64,000 nucleotides of DNA, from the NCBI GenBank assembly GCA_907164885.2, contig OU015501.1, positions 61,565,619 through 61,629,618 of the forward strand, in the 5' to 3' direction. Below, piece after piece: positions 21,241-32,744 of this stretch. A model generated the notes under the pieces. That model saw only the letters and a list, made by a program, of their open reading frames with translations. It had not been told where the DNA came from and made no database searches. The position numbers and the translations under genes are program-made. This stretch comes from Dolomedes plantarius (lineage: Eukaryota; Arthropoda; Arachnida; Araneae; Dolomedidae). The number at the start of each line of letters is the position of its first letter. Positions within the stretch are counted from its first letter, which is position 1.

Positions 21241-23479
21241 AGAAAATTGATAAAGAAGTTGTTTCATTAACAATCTTTTTACCTACCAATATTCATCAGT
21301 TTAAGGAAATCTGTGTTTAATTTACATAAAAGAATGTATAAAACATTTTTTATCCAAAAAATTATTAATTTAATGCTAAATATTAAATTATTTACAATTA
21401 ATTCAATAAATTAAGGGAATTTTACTATTTGTTATGAATAAAATGGGATATTTGTAGTATCAACAAAATTCTCATCATTCAACAAATACGTCTTCCAAAA
21501 TGTTAAGTGAAGTTTATATGCAAGAGGGGCCTTAAATTCAGTGTCTAACGAAATTTCAACACATAGTGAAAATAGTTGTGACTTTACTTTTAAAAACGAA
21601 AAGACATTTCATGAAAAAATTTTGAACATTATTCCTTTGTTGTTGCTAGAGAGCAGAGAAAACAATGCCTTGGACCAATGAATAAGAATATTTAATTGAT
21701 TTCTCTTTTAAAGCATGTAGAAAGTAACAAATTAAAGAGCTACTTTTCCTGATCAAATATATCTCCTATTTATATAATTTCTCAAATTTATTAATTTTCA
21801 TGGCTATATTACATAAGCCAATTTCCTTTCAAAATTGAGCAAAAAAAATGCATGTTGCTATCTTGATTGAAATCTCTCTCAAATGTATTTAATATCTAAA
21901 TTTAGCTAGTAGTCAAAATCAAATATTTCTATTCTTTTAAAATATTTATCTGTGTTTGTTAGAATATTCTGGAAAATGATGATAAAATTTTAATTTTCAC
22001 GGATTAGCATAACGGCTGATTCTAGGGCCTGTTTCACAGTCATGATTAAATTTTCGGATCCCCGGAAATTTAATCATAAGTGTGAAAATGTATATCCGAG
22101 AAAGACATAAATTGCAATCTATTGTATTCTTTCCTGAATGAATAAAATACGGAAAATAGAAATGTATTACCCAAAGATAACAGTATTTTATTACCATAAG
22201 TAATACAAATTGTATAACATAAAGGGCATTACATAACAATACATAATTATACAATACATAATTGTATAACATACAATACGTCAAATAATAGATCCAAATA
22301 ATGACGAATAATATGTGGGTATAATTCATGTCGTTTATCAACCGAGGAAAACCGTTATATAACAGTTACTTAATTCTAGAGATACGTTTCCCGTTTGAAA
22401 ACGTGTTATAAAAGAAGAAGTCATAAATTGAAGTATGAAACAACAGCAGAAACCTGACGAAGCAAAATTAAATATAGAAAAAAAACTCAATTTTTTCTCA
22501 TTTTAATTATCCCTGTCCATAAGGCATAGACTCCAAAGCCAAACAGTTGACATGCATATTTCATCGAAAGCGCCTTACTTGATGGAATTAATCGAAAGGC
22601 AACTAGTAATTGTTTCTCTTCATGCAACGAAGGAATTGGTTACGCATTTCTAGAAAAGGAATTGTCATTCTATCCTTGCCTGTAAAGAAATCTCATCCGA
22701 TGTAAGTTGAGTCTAATTAAGTTACACAATCTAAAGATTATCCCTACTTATCACGAATATCCTTCAAACACACTCAGGTTTTAAGAGCGTGACGCCAGGT
22801 AAAATCTCTTGAAGTTAAACGACGACTATACCCTGAATATGGGATGGTTTAGGTAAGGAGCAATGAATTAAAAATCGTTGCCCCCTATGAATAATTAATC
22901 ACCAACAGATGCAGGAGAGGTAGAAGAAGAAAACTCTTATTGCCTCACACTTGAACTTATTTGCACAAGCATATGTGTATTTATAAATTTAAAAAGCAAT
23001 CCTCCTTTTATTTTTTTTTCTGGAAAGGCTAATGAAATAGAAAATTAAGAGTTTGCGCCATTTATTTGCTCAAATTCATTTTACTTATACATCCACAGTT
23101 TTCAGCGCCATCAGTTACGAAAATTAATATGATAAAGTATGATTTATTTATAGATACGAAAAAAAGCGTGTTAATGCAGAAAATAACTTTTTTTTCAACA
23201 CGCACAGCAAAATAACTGATAAAAAAGTTCTTTTACTTTGGATAGCTCATTTGAATTATTTGCAAGATAGCGTCTTTAAAGCTAAAGAAGCATAAGCACA
23301 TGCAGAAATCTGAAATGTGTAATGCCATTTAGCGCAGTGAATCAGTCAATGAAAAAAAAAATTCAGACAGATAAATATGTTAATTTGAATATTATGTTAT
23401 TTCTTCTCAGTTCCCAAATATTTAAATATTGCATAAAAATTTGATTCTTCTAGTACAAATTATATCTGAATTCTATAAT
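21241..23479. other. Stretch without a recognisable gene
   Basis: AT-rich. It contains an inverted repeat at 22032-22087 and a few ACAATACATAAT repeats near 22220-22275. A vague resemblance to a 5S rRNA core near 22805-22855 is too weak to annotate. No coding frame is credible. Confidence 0.5.
22032..22087. repeat. Imperfect 24-bp inverted repeat
   Basis: TTTCACAGTCATGATTAAAT (22032-22051) and its continuation pair with 22064-22087 with about three mismatches around a GC-containing loop (CGGATCC). Preceded by GGGCCTG, a pattern often seen at MITE ends. Assignment to a MITE is inference. Confidence 0.55.
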
Positions 23480-23481
23480 TA

Positions 23482-24165
23482 TGAGGGTTGCCCAGATGAA
23501 AAGTGCAAAAGTTGAATGAAAAGAATATTTTATTGGAAATCAAAAGAAATCTCCATGGGCTTTGTAACATAGGTCCCATCGTTTCGACAGCAGGTCTATG
23601 CCTTTGCTGTAGAAAGATCGTGGTTGATTCTTGAGGAAGTCCTGCACAGCTTCCTTCACTTCGTTGTCCGAATGGAAACGTTTCCCCTCTAATACGCTCT
23701 TGTGGGCCAAAGATGTGGAAGTCACAGAGTGACAAATCCGGACTGTACGGCGGCTGTTCCAACGGAATTTGTCTAGGGTCGTCTGGATTTAACGAGAGAC
23801 ATGTCGGCGGACATTGTCATGGAGAAGAACCACTTGTTGTGTGAGAAGGCTTGGCCGTTTGCTTTTGATTGCTTTCCGTAGTCTCGTCAGAGCACTGCAG
23901 AATTGTGTCGCCGATGGATGTCCGCATTGCGCTCACCTTTCGCAATCAGAAACCGTACTACCGCGCGTTGTTCCGATCTGGACGTATCCATATATAGCAC
24001 TTTACTTTCGATCAATTTCCTCTACCGCGAACAGGTTTCACTGTTGAACGGCGTATGCGGAACACACCTCCTACCACCCTTTATATCCGTGTTCGGTGGC
24101 GTTGCTATAGCTGCTGTCATTCTGACGCAATAGCACGTGTCCACTTTTCATTTTGGCTACCCTTA
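23482..24165 (-). mobile_element. mariner element, internally deleted
   Basis: TA at 23480-23481 and 24166-24167 flank imperfect inverted repeats: AGGGTTGCCCAGATGAAAAG on the left and, complemented, AGGGTAGCCAAAATGAAAAG on the right. The element is 684 bp against about 1.3 kb for a full mariner. The minus strand keeps both ends of the transposase gene with the middle removed. Confidence 0.82.
23540..23991 (-). pseudogene. mariner transposase relic, N- and C-terminal parts
   Basis: The ATG at 23991 begins MDTSRSEQRAVVRFLIAKGE, a mariner-like DNA-binding N-terminus. After about 35 codons come stops and a large deletion. LLHDNVRRH near 23820 retains the second catalytic Asp, and PPYSPDLSLCDFHIFG near 23730 carries the third Asp of DD34D. 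In another frame FHSDNEVKEAVQDFLKNQ leads to KAHGDFF and a stop at 23540-23542. Frameshifts separate the blocks. The protein is far too short and broken to work. Confidence 0.82.
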
Positions 24166-24245
24166 TAATTATAAATTAAAAAGAAAAAAGCGGATTATAT
24201 CAACAAAGAGTATACATTTTACACACACACTCATATATATATATA

Positions 24246-25464
24246 CACTGAAGTGCCACTGAATTAGGGATACCTACCTAGTAACGCGTTGGGCTTCCTC
24301 TGGCCTTGATAACGGCTGCCACACGACGAGGCATAGATTCAACAAGTTTCTGGAAACGTTCCACGGGAATGGCTTGCCAAATATTAGCTAAAGCTGTCCA
24401 TAATTCAGTAAGGTTCTTTGGTGCTGTGTGATGGCCTTTCACGCCTTGTTCCAAAACATCCCAAAGATGCTCAATAGGATTTAAGTCTGGGATTCTAGGT
24501 GGCCAATTCATGACAGAGAAATCAGAGGAATGCTCATCCAACCAGCCAGTAGTCAACCGGGACTTGTGAGAGGTACAGTTGTCTTGCTGGAAAACTCCAT
24601 TATCGTGCGGATAACAGAACAGCATAAACGGATGGAGGTGATCACCCAGCAACTCTACGTGCCGAATTGCATTGAGGGAGGTTGGTACACGCACCAAAGA
24701 TCCCAAAATGTGCCACGAAAAAACACCCCAGACCATGATTGAGCCACCATGCCCTTGTACAGTTCCAGCCAGGCATGCAGGATCCATGGCTTCATGAGCC
24801 TGACGCCATATTCTCAGCCTCCCGTCGGCGTTAAGTAGTCGGAATCGAGACTCATCACTCCATGCTACTCGTTTCCAGTCCTCTACACTCCAGTATATGT
24901 GCTCTCTTGCCCAGGCAAGACGTGCAGCCCGATGGCGAGTATAGAGCAATGGTACTCTCGTAGGTCGACGGCTCCCGAAACCCATACTGTGAAGCGAGCG
25001 TTGCACAGTCCGTTTACTGACTGTACGACTGGCATCGTCATTAAACTGGGTGGTAATTTGAGCTAATGTTTGGCTTCGCTGGCTACGTACAATACGCCTG
25101 AGCCGTCTCTCACCACGCACTGTCAAGTCTAATTGTCCTTTGCAGTTTGCCCGATCGCTAGTTTTTTTTCACCATCCATGTATTCTTGGTACACTCTTGA
25201 CACTGTCGACCTTGAAAATCCTAGCTGTCTGACGCTTTCGGAAATTGAATGGCCCATGCGTCGCACACCTACGATTTGTCCGCGATGGAAGGCGTCTAAA
25301 TCAGGCAGTTTACCCATACTGGCAATTCCAACAACTAATTCAGAACAACCACAGTACGCGCTATATATGCAGTTACCACAGCGCCCTCACTTGCGCATAC
25401 ATGATGCGCTGCGCTACGCAATTTGCATAGGCTTTGCTATCCCTAATTCAGTGGCACTTCAGTG
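24246..25464 (-). mobile_element. Tc1-type element with DD36E spacing, inserted in a TA tract
   Basis: Both ends read CACTGAAGTGCCACTGAATT, and the inverted repeat is identical for 27 bp. The element is 1,219 bp, with TA on either side (24244-24245 and 25465-25466), and those TAs belong to TA microsatellites left and right. The transposase fills the minus strand and is broken by a single visible frameshift. The identical ends and near-intact gene suggest a fairly recent insertion. Confidence 0.93.
24278..25317 (-). pseudogene. Tc1-type transposase (DD36E), single frameshift
   Basis: The ATG at 25317 opens MGKLPDLDAFHRGQIVGVRR, a Tc1 helix-turn-helix. The frame stays open to about 25170, where an A8 run (in GGTGAAAAAAAAC, minus sense) shifts it, leading to a stop at 25129-25131. 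The downstream frame is open from this point to 24278. It contains RVAWSDESRF (first Asp), FQQDNCTSH (second Asp) and IPDLNPIEHLW (Glu), with 36 residues between the last two. It ends SMPRRVAAVIKARGSPTRY. Total length would be about 345 residues, normal for the family. As written it cannot make a full-length enzyme; an error in the homopolymer is also possible. Confidence 0.9.
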
Positions 25465-25503
<39 letters not shown>

Positions 25504-25512
25504 CTGTGTGTG

Positions 25513-25544
<32 letters not shown>

Positions 25545-25545
25545 C
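25465..25545. repeat. (TA)n(TG)n(TA)n microsatellite
   Basis: Compound dinucleotide tract between the Tc1-type element and the tRNA-like SINE. Confidence 0.93.
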
Positions 25546-25566
25546 GATGAAAGGCGGAGTCGACCT

Positions 25567-25639
25567 TGCCCAGTCGCAGCGTCGAACCTTGGAGCTGTGG
25601 GATGGCAGCTTGACGCTTTTGACCATTACGCCACCGGGC
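25567..25639 (-). mobile_element. 73-nt tRNA-like sequence, probable SINE head
   Basis: On the minus strand the segment starts GCCCGGT and ends ACTGGGC plus A, a seven-pair acceptor-like stem (one G-U) around exactly 73 nt. TGGCGTAATGG fits the Pol III A box at 10 of 11 positions, and GGTTCGACGCT partly fits the B box (8 of 11). The D, anticodon and T stems pair poorly, so this is not a functional tRNA by eye. It is enclosed by TA microsatellites, which may include the SINE tail. A decayed tRNA-derived SINE is the best reading; a tRNA pseudogene is the alternative. Confidence 0.6.

Positions 25640-25642
<3 letters not shown>

Positions 25643-25692
<50 letters not shown>
25643..25692. repeat. 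(TA)n microsatellite
   Basis: About 50 bp of TA directly beside the tRNA-like sequence. Confidence 0.93.
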
Positions 25693-26302
25693 GCCGGATT
25701 TGGTATTCTTCACGCCCAATCCTAGTAACACAATATTCCAAAATTACTGAGAATCATCTTGCAGTCTGTGGTCCGGTGGCGAGGACACTCATAACTTAAT
25801 ACATTCCCTGAGAGCAGTCAAGGTGTTGACACGATTAGCCAGAAACCAGTCTAGCTGATTTTCCTAAATATCTTTATTAACTCATAATTAATTACTCAGC
25901 TCCAAAATTAAAATAAATTGATTCCCATCCCTTCCCAAAACGCGTACCGCTAAGCGGCACGTCCTATCATTTCCTAATTCCCCATAGCTCTGAAGATTTC
26001 CTTTGTCTCAACCTTAAAACCAACGCTTAGTGACGCTCATTACTTATTCATTTCGGCATAATGTACATGCTCTTTAGCTGATCTAAACACTTTCTTTCTT
26101 TGCCAAGCATCAAGGCTATCATCTACTTAAAATTCTCCTCGGTTCTTCGAAAATTGAATCAAGTCGAACCCATTTATTCTATTTTCACTGCAATACCTTA
26201 TGCCGCTTATTTGAACTCCCAGACTTTTAAATTGTTAATCCTATACTTTAATAACTAAATCTCGTTTTAAGGTCACGCGATCGCCCCCCCCATATTTTTA
26301 GC

Positions 26303-26304
<2 letters not shown>
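25693..26304. other. Stretch without a recognisable gene
   Basis: Slightly less AT-rich than its surroundings, with no repeat ends or coding frames I can support. Confidence 0.5.

Positions 26305-26356
<52 letters not shown>
26305..26356. repeat. (TA)n microsatellite at the retrotransposon insertion site
   Basis: Uninterrupted TA repeats directly before the 5' LTR. TA also follows the 3' LTR at 35420, so the retrotransposon inserted into a TA tract and its target duplication is hidden in the repeat. Confidence 0.92.
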
Positions 26357-26360
<4 letters not shown>

Positions 26361-26836
26361 AGGAAAAACATAAAACTAAAATATAGGGGGCTTTTGTTTG
26401 GGAAAAAGGGGAATTGGCAATCAAAAATTATTAACTCACGAAAGTTCGCCATAAAAAGAAGGGTTGTTAATAGCAAAAACTATCAATAGGGGTCGCCAGT
26501 AGACGGGTACCGTTCAGAAAAGAGATATTTTTCGGCAGAAGTAAGTTACGTAAAGAGATTACATAAGAGAAATTTGGAGAACATTCGATGATGAATCAGC
26601 GGAAAGATTGGGCGGGAGTGTAACAAGGAAAATCTAGTTACTCGACACTTAAGTTTGAGAGAGGTAACACGTACGTCTTCATGAGAGATTTCGAATGGGG
26701 TGGTTTGCTGAATTTTGTCGGAGCTCTGGACAAATAGTAATGGAATAAAAACCAGTTAACGGATCTATGTCTTGTATCTTCATTGCAGTGCCCGATTGCA
26801 TTTCTTTAATTAATTCCATGACAACGAAGTCTGTCA
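26357..26836 (+). repeat. 5' LTR
   Basis: Starts TGTAAGGAAAAACATAAAAC and ends TCTGTCA, so it has TG...CA ends. Pairs with 34941-35419. Confidence 0.92.
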
Positions 26837-27170
26837 TCAGTCGACATGGACAGTCCTGTGCGCATTTGAGATTTTCTTTTTATTTTCAGGAAGGCCGACG
26901 TCGTTAAGCAACCACTCGTCTTTTCATTTAAAAAGTGTTACTCTCTCTTAAAAAATTTAAATTCGTGAGCTCCGACGTTAAAATATTCTTCTTTAACAAA
27001 TATTTTTTTTGATTGGATTGGAAGCTTTGTAGTCAGGTCGATTTTTTATATGCTGAAGCTGAAATTGCATTTTCAAACTTGCCCCTTGTGGTAATTTCTG
27101 CGGAAATTCTTTTGTTAAATTGAATCCAGGAGACTTTACATTGTCAGTGAAGAATTTTGTCAAAAATACA

Positions 27171-27973
27171 AATGGATAAACCGAAGGTTAAGCAGGAAAA
27201 AAACGACGATAGTGCAACAGTCAACGACGATAATGAAAATAAAAATGAGAATAAGGGTGAAAAAGACGCAAGTGAAAGACTTGAAAAATAACAGTTCTAA
27301 CATTAAGAGATTGCAGTGGACAGACAAGTAACAGGGGAATGTTACGAGAAGCAAAATTAATATTACCGAAATATGAAATGAAGATTTTCAAGAATATTTT
27401 GCCCTGGATAACAATGTTTGAAGAAAAAACAAATGACTTAAAGCTGGACGATGACTGGAGAAGAGAAAATTTATTAACTTACGTAGACAGTGAGATTCAG
27501 CAATTCATAATAACAACGCAACTTTACAGGACGACTTATCGGGAAATAAGGAAAAATCTCATTGCCGTTTATTCAAGAAGCAGACAAGAAATGGAAACGG
27601 ACTTTAGAAGCATGAAATTGACAGCTGAAGGAAATCTTTTAGAATATTACCAACAAAAGTGGAATTAGGGAATTCTCTACAAAAAGATGAACTAGAAATA
27701 ATAGAGGCCATGAATATGGATACACCACCAGCAATGTGCACGCTACTGAGTTTTCAAAAAATAGACTCCCCTACAGATTGGCTTGCGACAGCGAAAAGGA
27801 TTTTCCCATCCATTGCAGTCAAGAAAAGAAGAGAAACAAATGAAAAAACAAGAGACTTTGGATATGTAGAGCAACAAACAGCCGGATTCCAGCAATGGAG
27901 AGACAGGAACAACTGCAGACCCCAGTCAAGACAATATGAGAGCAACCAAGAAAGAAATTTCTTCAGACCATAA
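27171..27973 (+). pseudogene. gag, disrupted
   Basis: The ATG at 27171 opens a Lys/Glu/Asp/Asn-rich N-terminus that stops at about 27289. In another frame, 27339-27668 encodes a helical capsid-like region (ILPWITMFEEK, YREIRKNLIAVYSRSRQEME). The same theme continues in a third frame from 27659 to 27973, ending in an Arg/Gln/Asn-rich tail. No CCHC zinc knuckle is visible. Gag would assemble the particle. At least two frame breaks and one stop prevent this copy from doing so. Assignment rests on position and on the weak Gag-like pattern. Confidence 0.72.
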
Positions 27974-28092
27974 CAAATAGATATGAAAGAAAATATGACG
28001 AGGGAGGAAATAACAATCCAGAGCAATACAGAAACAGAAGGAGCAACTATTATGAATCCAGTAATTATCACAGACCAATTGAAAACAGACCA

Positions 28093-30335
28093 GAGAGAAG
28101 GTCACTACTGATATCTGCTGAGGTGAGTGACTTTAAAATTTTGTGTCTTTTGGACACGGGTTCTTCAGTGACGATAATATCAGAAAAATTACGTAAAAAT
28201 TTGACTAATTTAAAAATTCTAAAGCATCAAAAAATAATTTTAAACCAAAAAATGGTCAAATCAATGTGAAAGATGTAATAACTACTAATGTCAGGATTGG
28301 GAAAATTCAAAAAGCAATAAGCTTATATGCTGTGGACACAGAGTTACCATATTTATTATTAGGTCTTAATGAAATAAGAAAGTTTAAATTAGAAATTAAT
28401 TTTAAAAATTTAATGGTATATCAATGTAGAAATGAAATTGAATTATGTTGTGATTATAAATTCAAAAGTCCTAATGCATTTCCTATACAAAATTTTGATA
28501 ATTGTGATGAAAAATGTAATGCTTATAATTTGCGTAATGCTAAGAATTTAAGAAATTGTGATAATGTTGGTAAAACTTTTAAAAGTTATAACTGTTTTAA
28601 AAATGGTCATTCACTTAAGCAGAAATTTGAAAATGAAAATGTTTGTTGTGATGATTCAAATGTAAACAGTGTTTTAAAAAATGATTGTGTGAAACAAAAA
28701 AATGACTTAAACCCTAATATGAGAGAACCAAACTTGAGATGTGAGGATTTTGAAATTGAAAATAGAACTGTAAACAATAATGTTGAGTTTAAGGAGGAAT
28801 CAGGTATCCCCGATTGTACTCTGAATGCTCTTTTTAAAATGTCCAGTGATGTTTTGGAAAGTTACGCCCCAGAACAAATACCTGAGGACTGGTCAAAATT
28901 AGATTGCATTTTAGGGAAATTTGATAAAGTGTTTTCAAGAGAGAAATATGATGTAGGAAAAATAAAATTAGAACCTCAAAGAGTCCACTTAACTTCAGAA
29001 CTTCCAATAGCTCTTAGACCTTATCGTGCCTCACAAACTGAAAATTTAGAAATACAAAAACAAATAAATGAGTTGTTAAAATCAGGAATTATTAAACCAT
29101 CCCATTCGCCATTTGCATCACCAGCGTGTTTGGTAAACAAGAAAGGAGAAGGAAAAACTCGTTTATGCATAGATTATCGTAAATTGAATTCTATCACAAA
29201 ATTTGTTTCAGAACCTATTCCAAGAATATATGACCTCTTAGACCAACTGACCCATGCAAGGTACTTCTCAACATTTGACTTAACTTCGGGTTATTGACAT
29301 ATTGCAATACATGACAACGACACAGAAAAATTAGCATTTACAACTAATTTTGGACTATATGAGTGGCTCAGGCTCCCCTTTGGTTGGAAGAATGCTCCAA
29401 GTGTTTTTCAACGAGCAATTAGACAAATTTTAAACAAGTATCAAATAAAATATGCACTAAATTACTTTGATGACATAATAATTTTTCCTCAAAATTTTAA
29501 TGAACATATGCAACACTTAGAAGAAATTTTTAAAATCTGTAAACAAGAAAATATCAAACTAAAGAAATCAAAGTGTCAATTTGCAAAGAAGGAAATAAAT
29601 TTCTTAGGTTATGAGGTGTCACAAGGACAATATTCTTCACAAAATACAAACATTGAGACCATAAAAAAATTGTTACCACCGAAAAATGTAAAAGAACTCC
29701 AAAGATTTTTAGGTTCCATAAATGTGTACCAAAAGTTCATTCAAGATTATGCAAATTTAAATTTACCACTCAACAAATTATTCAAGAAAGATGTAAAATG
29801 GAACTGGTCCCCTGAATGTCAAATGTCATATCAAAAATTAAGAGATGAGTTAATTTCAAAACCAATTTTGACTTTATATAATCCAAATTATCCATGCCTT
29901 TGTACGTTGATGCCAGTCAAGAAGCAATAGCTGCAGTTTTGAAACAAAAACATCCAAATGGACAATTGCACCCAATAGCTTTTCATTCCAGACAATTAAG
30001 AAAACACAAGAAAAATTATGCCATAACTGAGCTTGAAAGCTTGAGAATTATTGATGCGATTGACAAATATCACTGTTATTTACATGGCCAAAAATTTACA
30101 ATACATTCAGATCACTCTGCATTACAATGGCTAAAAAATTTTAAAAATTTAACTGGCAGGCTATTTAGATGGTTATTAAAATTATCAATGTATAATTATG
30201 ATATAGTGTATATTAAACGAAAATGCAATCATGAGGCTGATATGTTATCCAGAAACCCTGTAAGTCATTTTGTTAATCAATATTGTTATTTCCTAAGCAC
30301 AGATGAAATAATTAAAGGACAGTGGGATAATAATA
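28093..30335 (+). pseudogene. pol: protease, reverse transcriptase, RNase H, disrupted
   Basis: The protease active site LLDTGSSVTIIS lies at about 28147-28182 and its second half (LPYLLLGLNEIRKF) near 28345, across a frameshift in an A-rich run near 28250. A long Asn/Lys/Cys-rich spacer follows. The reverse transcriptase begins near 28980. SPFASPACLVNKK and RLCIDYRKLNS are its early blocks, a TGA at 29295-29297 breaks SGYWH-type sequence, and YFDD at 29463-29474 is the catalytic motif. Another frameshift lies near 29893. RNase H follows with YVDAS, TELESL and HSDHSALQW, which carry its acidic residues. The frame is cut at 30336 by the inserted transposon. Nonfunctional as written. Confidence 0.92.
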
Positions 30336-31638
30336 CAGAGGCTGTTGACACATTTTTTAGACGATGTATATTGTATTCACAAAACTAAATTACATAAAAT
30401 TCTTGTGTTTTAAATGTTCTATATGACATCCCCTATTCTGAACTATCTTTCGACACCGCAATTTCCAGGATAATAATGCATTTTGAAGTGTCAGAAGAGG
30501 TATTCTATCCCATTCCTCCTGAACAGCTTTCCAGAGTCCTGTAAGGGTTTTGGGACGACGTTTGGATAATGCAGATTTTAAAAGTCCGAAAGCACAAAAA
30601 TCCATAGGTGATACATCGGGAGATTTAGTAGGGATATCAGTGAAGGGTATGGCCTTGATACCAGTTTTTTGTTCCATTTCTTTTAGGAAATTTACAGTGG
30701 ATTTTGATGTGTGACTGCTAGCTTTGTCCTGATGGAGTCTCACAGATTGATGGCACTGTGGGTAAAGCGATGATATTTCTTTCAGAAAAATTGGCGATAA
30801 AATATGTTCCTGATTGTATTTGGAGTTAATCTTGACATTTTTTTCCACTCTCTTTATTTTTAACTTGCCATTATAAGAAAAACCAGCAACAATCTTGAAT
30901 CCCTTAGAAAAACTTTCTTTCGATTCTTTGAACCATGTACTTAAATTTTTTTTCTCCCCTTTTATGGTAATAAATGGCTCTTTTTTTGTTGCAATCATTT
31001 AAATACACCCATGATTCATCTATTGTGACAACTGTTTACCATTTTTCTTTGGATAAGTGTTTCTCATATAGAATTCTACAGCGTGTCCTCCGTTCAGCGA
31101 TATGATTTGGAAGAAGACGATGCACATTGCGTTTTTTCGCTTTCTTAAGATTTAAATCAACGTTTATCATTTTGTTTACAGTGGACACCGAGCATTTTAA
31201 GGATTTTGCAACTGTCCTTTGACTAGGGGGATTTTCTTTTAACATTAAACAACGTACCTTTGCAATAGTCGAAGATGTCCGTTTTTTCCTTGGATACTTG
31301 TTTGGAATTTTTGTCCCACTTGAGGCTCCAATTTGACGTTTTTTTCTTTTCTTGTTGACGATATTACCTATCGACGCTTTAGATATCACAAAACCATGAC
31401 TCTCAAATCGTTTTTGGATAACGGAGTATGCATATTTCTCTTCGGAAAGAGCATAAATGTAGCCTTCGAACCACTGCTTTGTTAAAAACGCCATTTTGAA
31501 TAAAAACAAAACTTTTAAGCCGCAGAGAATAATTTTGACTTTTAAAAACATAGTACAATTGCAATTATTTCTTTTGCAGCAAACGATTTTTTATTACCGA
31601 TTACCAAAATCGTCTAAAAAATGTGCGAACAGCCTCTG
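30336..31638 (-). mobile_element. Tc1/mariner element with DD41D spacing, nested in pol
   Basis: Inverted repeats CAGAGGCTGTTGACACATTT (30336-) and, complemented, CAGAGGCTGTTCGCACATTT (ending 31638) are about 30 bp with two mismatches. TA flanks both sides (30334-30335 and 31639-31640). The 1,303-bp element carries a minus-strand transposase and interrupts the gypsy pol gene between RNase H and integrase. It must have arrived after the retrotransposon. Confidence 0.93.
30390..31494 (-). pseudogene. Tc1/mariner transposase (DD41D), disrupted
   Basis: Begins near 31494 (MAFLTKQWFEGYIYALSEEK). The N-terminal 150 residues hold helix-turn-helix regions and a Lys/Arg-rich linker, and are broken by a TAA at about 31034. 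Just beyond, VVTIDESWVYLND in the same frame carries the first catalytic Asp. A frameshift in an A-rich run near 30950 moves to the frame ending at 30390, with HQDKASSHT (second Asp) and KSPDVSPMDFCAFG (third Asp). The last two are separated by 41 residues. DD41D is a recognised Tc1/mariner class (rosa/Visitor-like). The usual length is about 340-350 residues. One stop and one frameshift inactivate this copy. Confidence 0.9.
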
Positions 31639-31696
31639 TATAAATAGCATTAAGTATAAAAATATAATGGAGTCTTAACTGTAAAAAAGAAAAACT

Positions 31697-32744
31697 TAGT
31701 CAAAATTGTAGTTCCGCCATCACTAAGAGTAAAATTAATAAATTCAGCTCATGAAAAATTTGGTCACCCAGGTGTAAAAAATATGTTAAAGTTAATTTCC
31801 CCAATTTACTATTGGCAAGACATAATTGTAGACATAGCAAATCTTGTTCGTTGTTGTGAAACCTGTCAAAAAAATAAAAAATCAACTCATAAACTATTTG
31901 GACTGATGGAGCAAGTGCCTGTGGCGAAAGAACAATTTGACTTAATTTCAGTTGATACTGTTGGGGGTTTCAATTATTACAATTCAACAAAAAAATATCT
32001 TCATCTTGTAATTGATCATGCAACCAGATATATATGGACATTCCCCTCAAAGAGTGTAACCAGTGAAACATACACAAATTACTTGAGACAAGTTTTCAAT
32101 ATTAATGTTATAAAGCAAATACTCAGTGATAGAATTGCTGCATTCACTTCTTCCAGATTTAAGAAATTTTTGAAGCATCACAATATACGACAATTAGTGA
32201 CCAGCTCGCATAGACCTCAGACAAACGGAAAGAATGAAAGATGTAATCAAACAATAGTAGCAAAATTAAGATGTAAAGTAAATTCCTCTTCGAAAAAAAA
32301 TCCCTGGACAAAAATTTTAGAACAAGAAACTTCTTAATTCAATAATCAACCCCATTCTGTGACTGGTTTTTCCCCAAACTACCTTTTATTTGGAATACTA
32401 CCATATGATTCACCTTTGCCCAAAACAACTTCATTAAATTACCCACCTGTTGAGGAAGCCAGGAAAATTGCAGCGCAAAGAACTATTCAACACCATAAAA
32501 TTAATAAACGAAGATATGATAAACATTTTGTTCAGTCAAATTTTAAATTGGTGACTTAGTCATGTACGAAGAATTTAAATACCCAAATTCAAGAAAACTA
32601 GATCCACCTTATTCAGGCCCCTATACAATCTTAAGTCAACTTTCTAATGTAAATTTTGAAATTAACAGACCAAATCAATATACTGGAAAAGTATATCGAC
32701 ATTGTAAATTCAACAAGATTAAGACATTTTCATCCACAAAATGA
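31697..32744 (+). pseudogene. pol: integrase, disrupted
   Basis: Ty3/gypsy integrase resuming after the nested transposon. An HHCC zinc-binding domain (AHEKFGHPG, then CCETCQKNK) covers 31750-31875. The catalytic core has LISVDTVGG (first Asp, near 31953), ILSDRIAAFTS (second Asp, where the usual DxG is altered to DRI) and NGKNERCNQT (Glu, near 32235). A TAA at 32335-32337 and a frameshift near 32556 break the frame. The C-terminal GPYTILSQLSN-like region ends at 32744. The enzyme would insert element cDNA into chromosomes. Inactive here. Confidence 0.9.
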
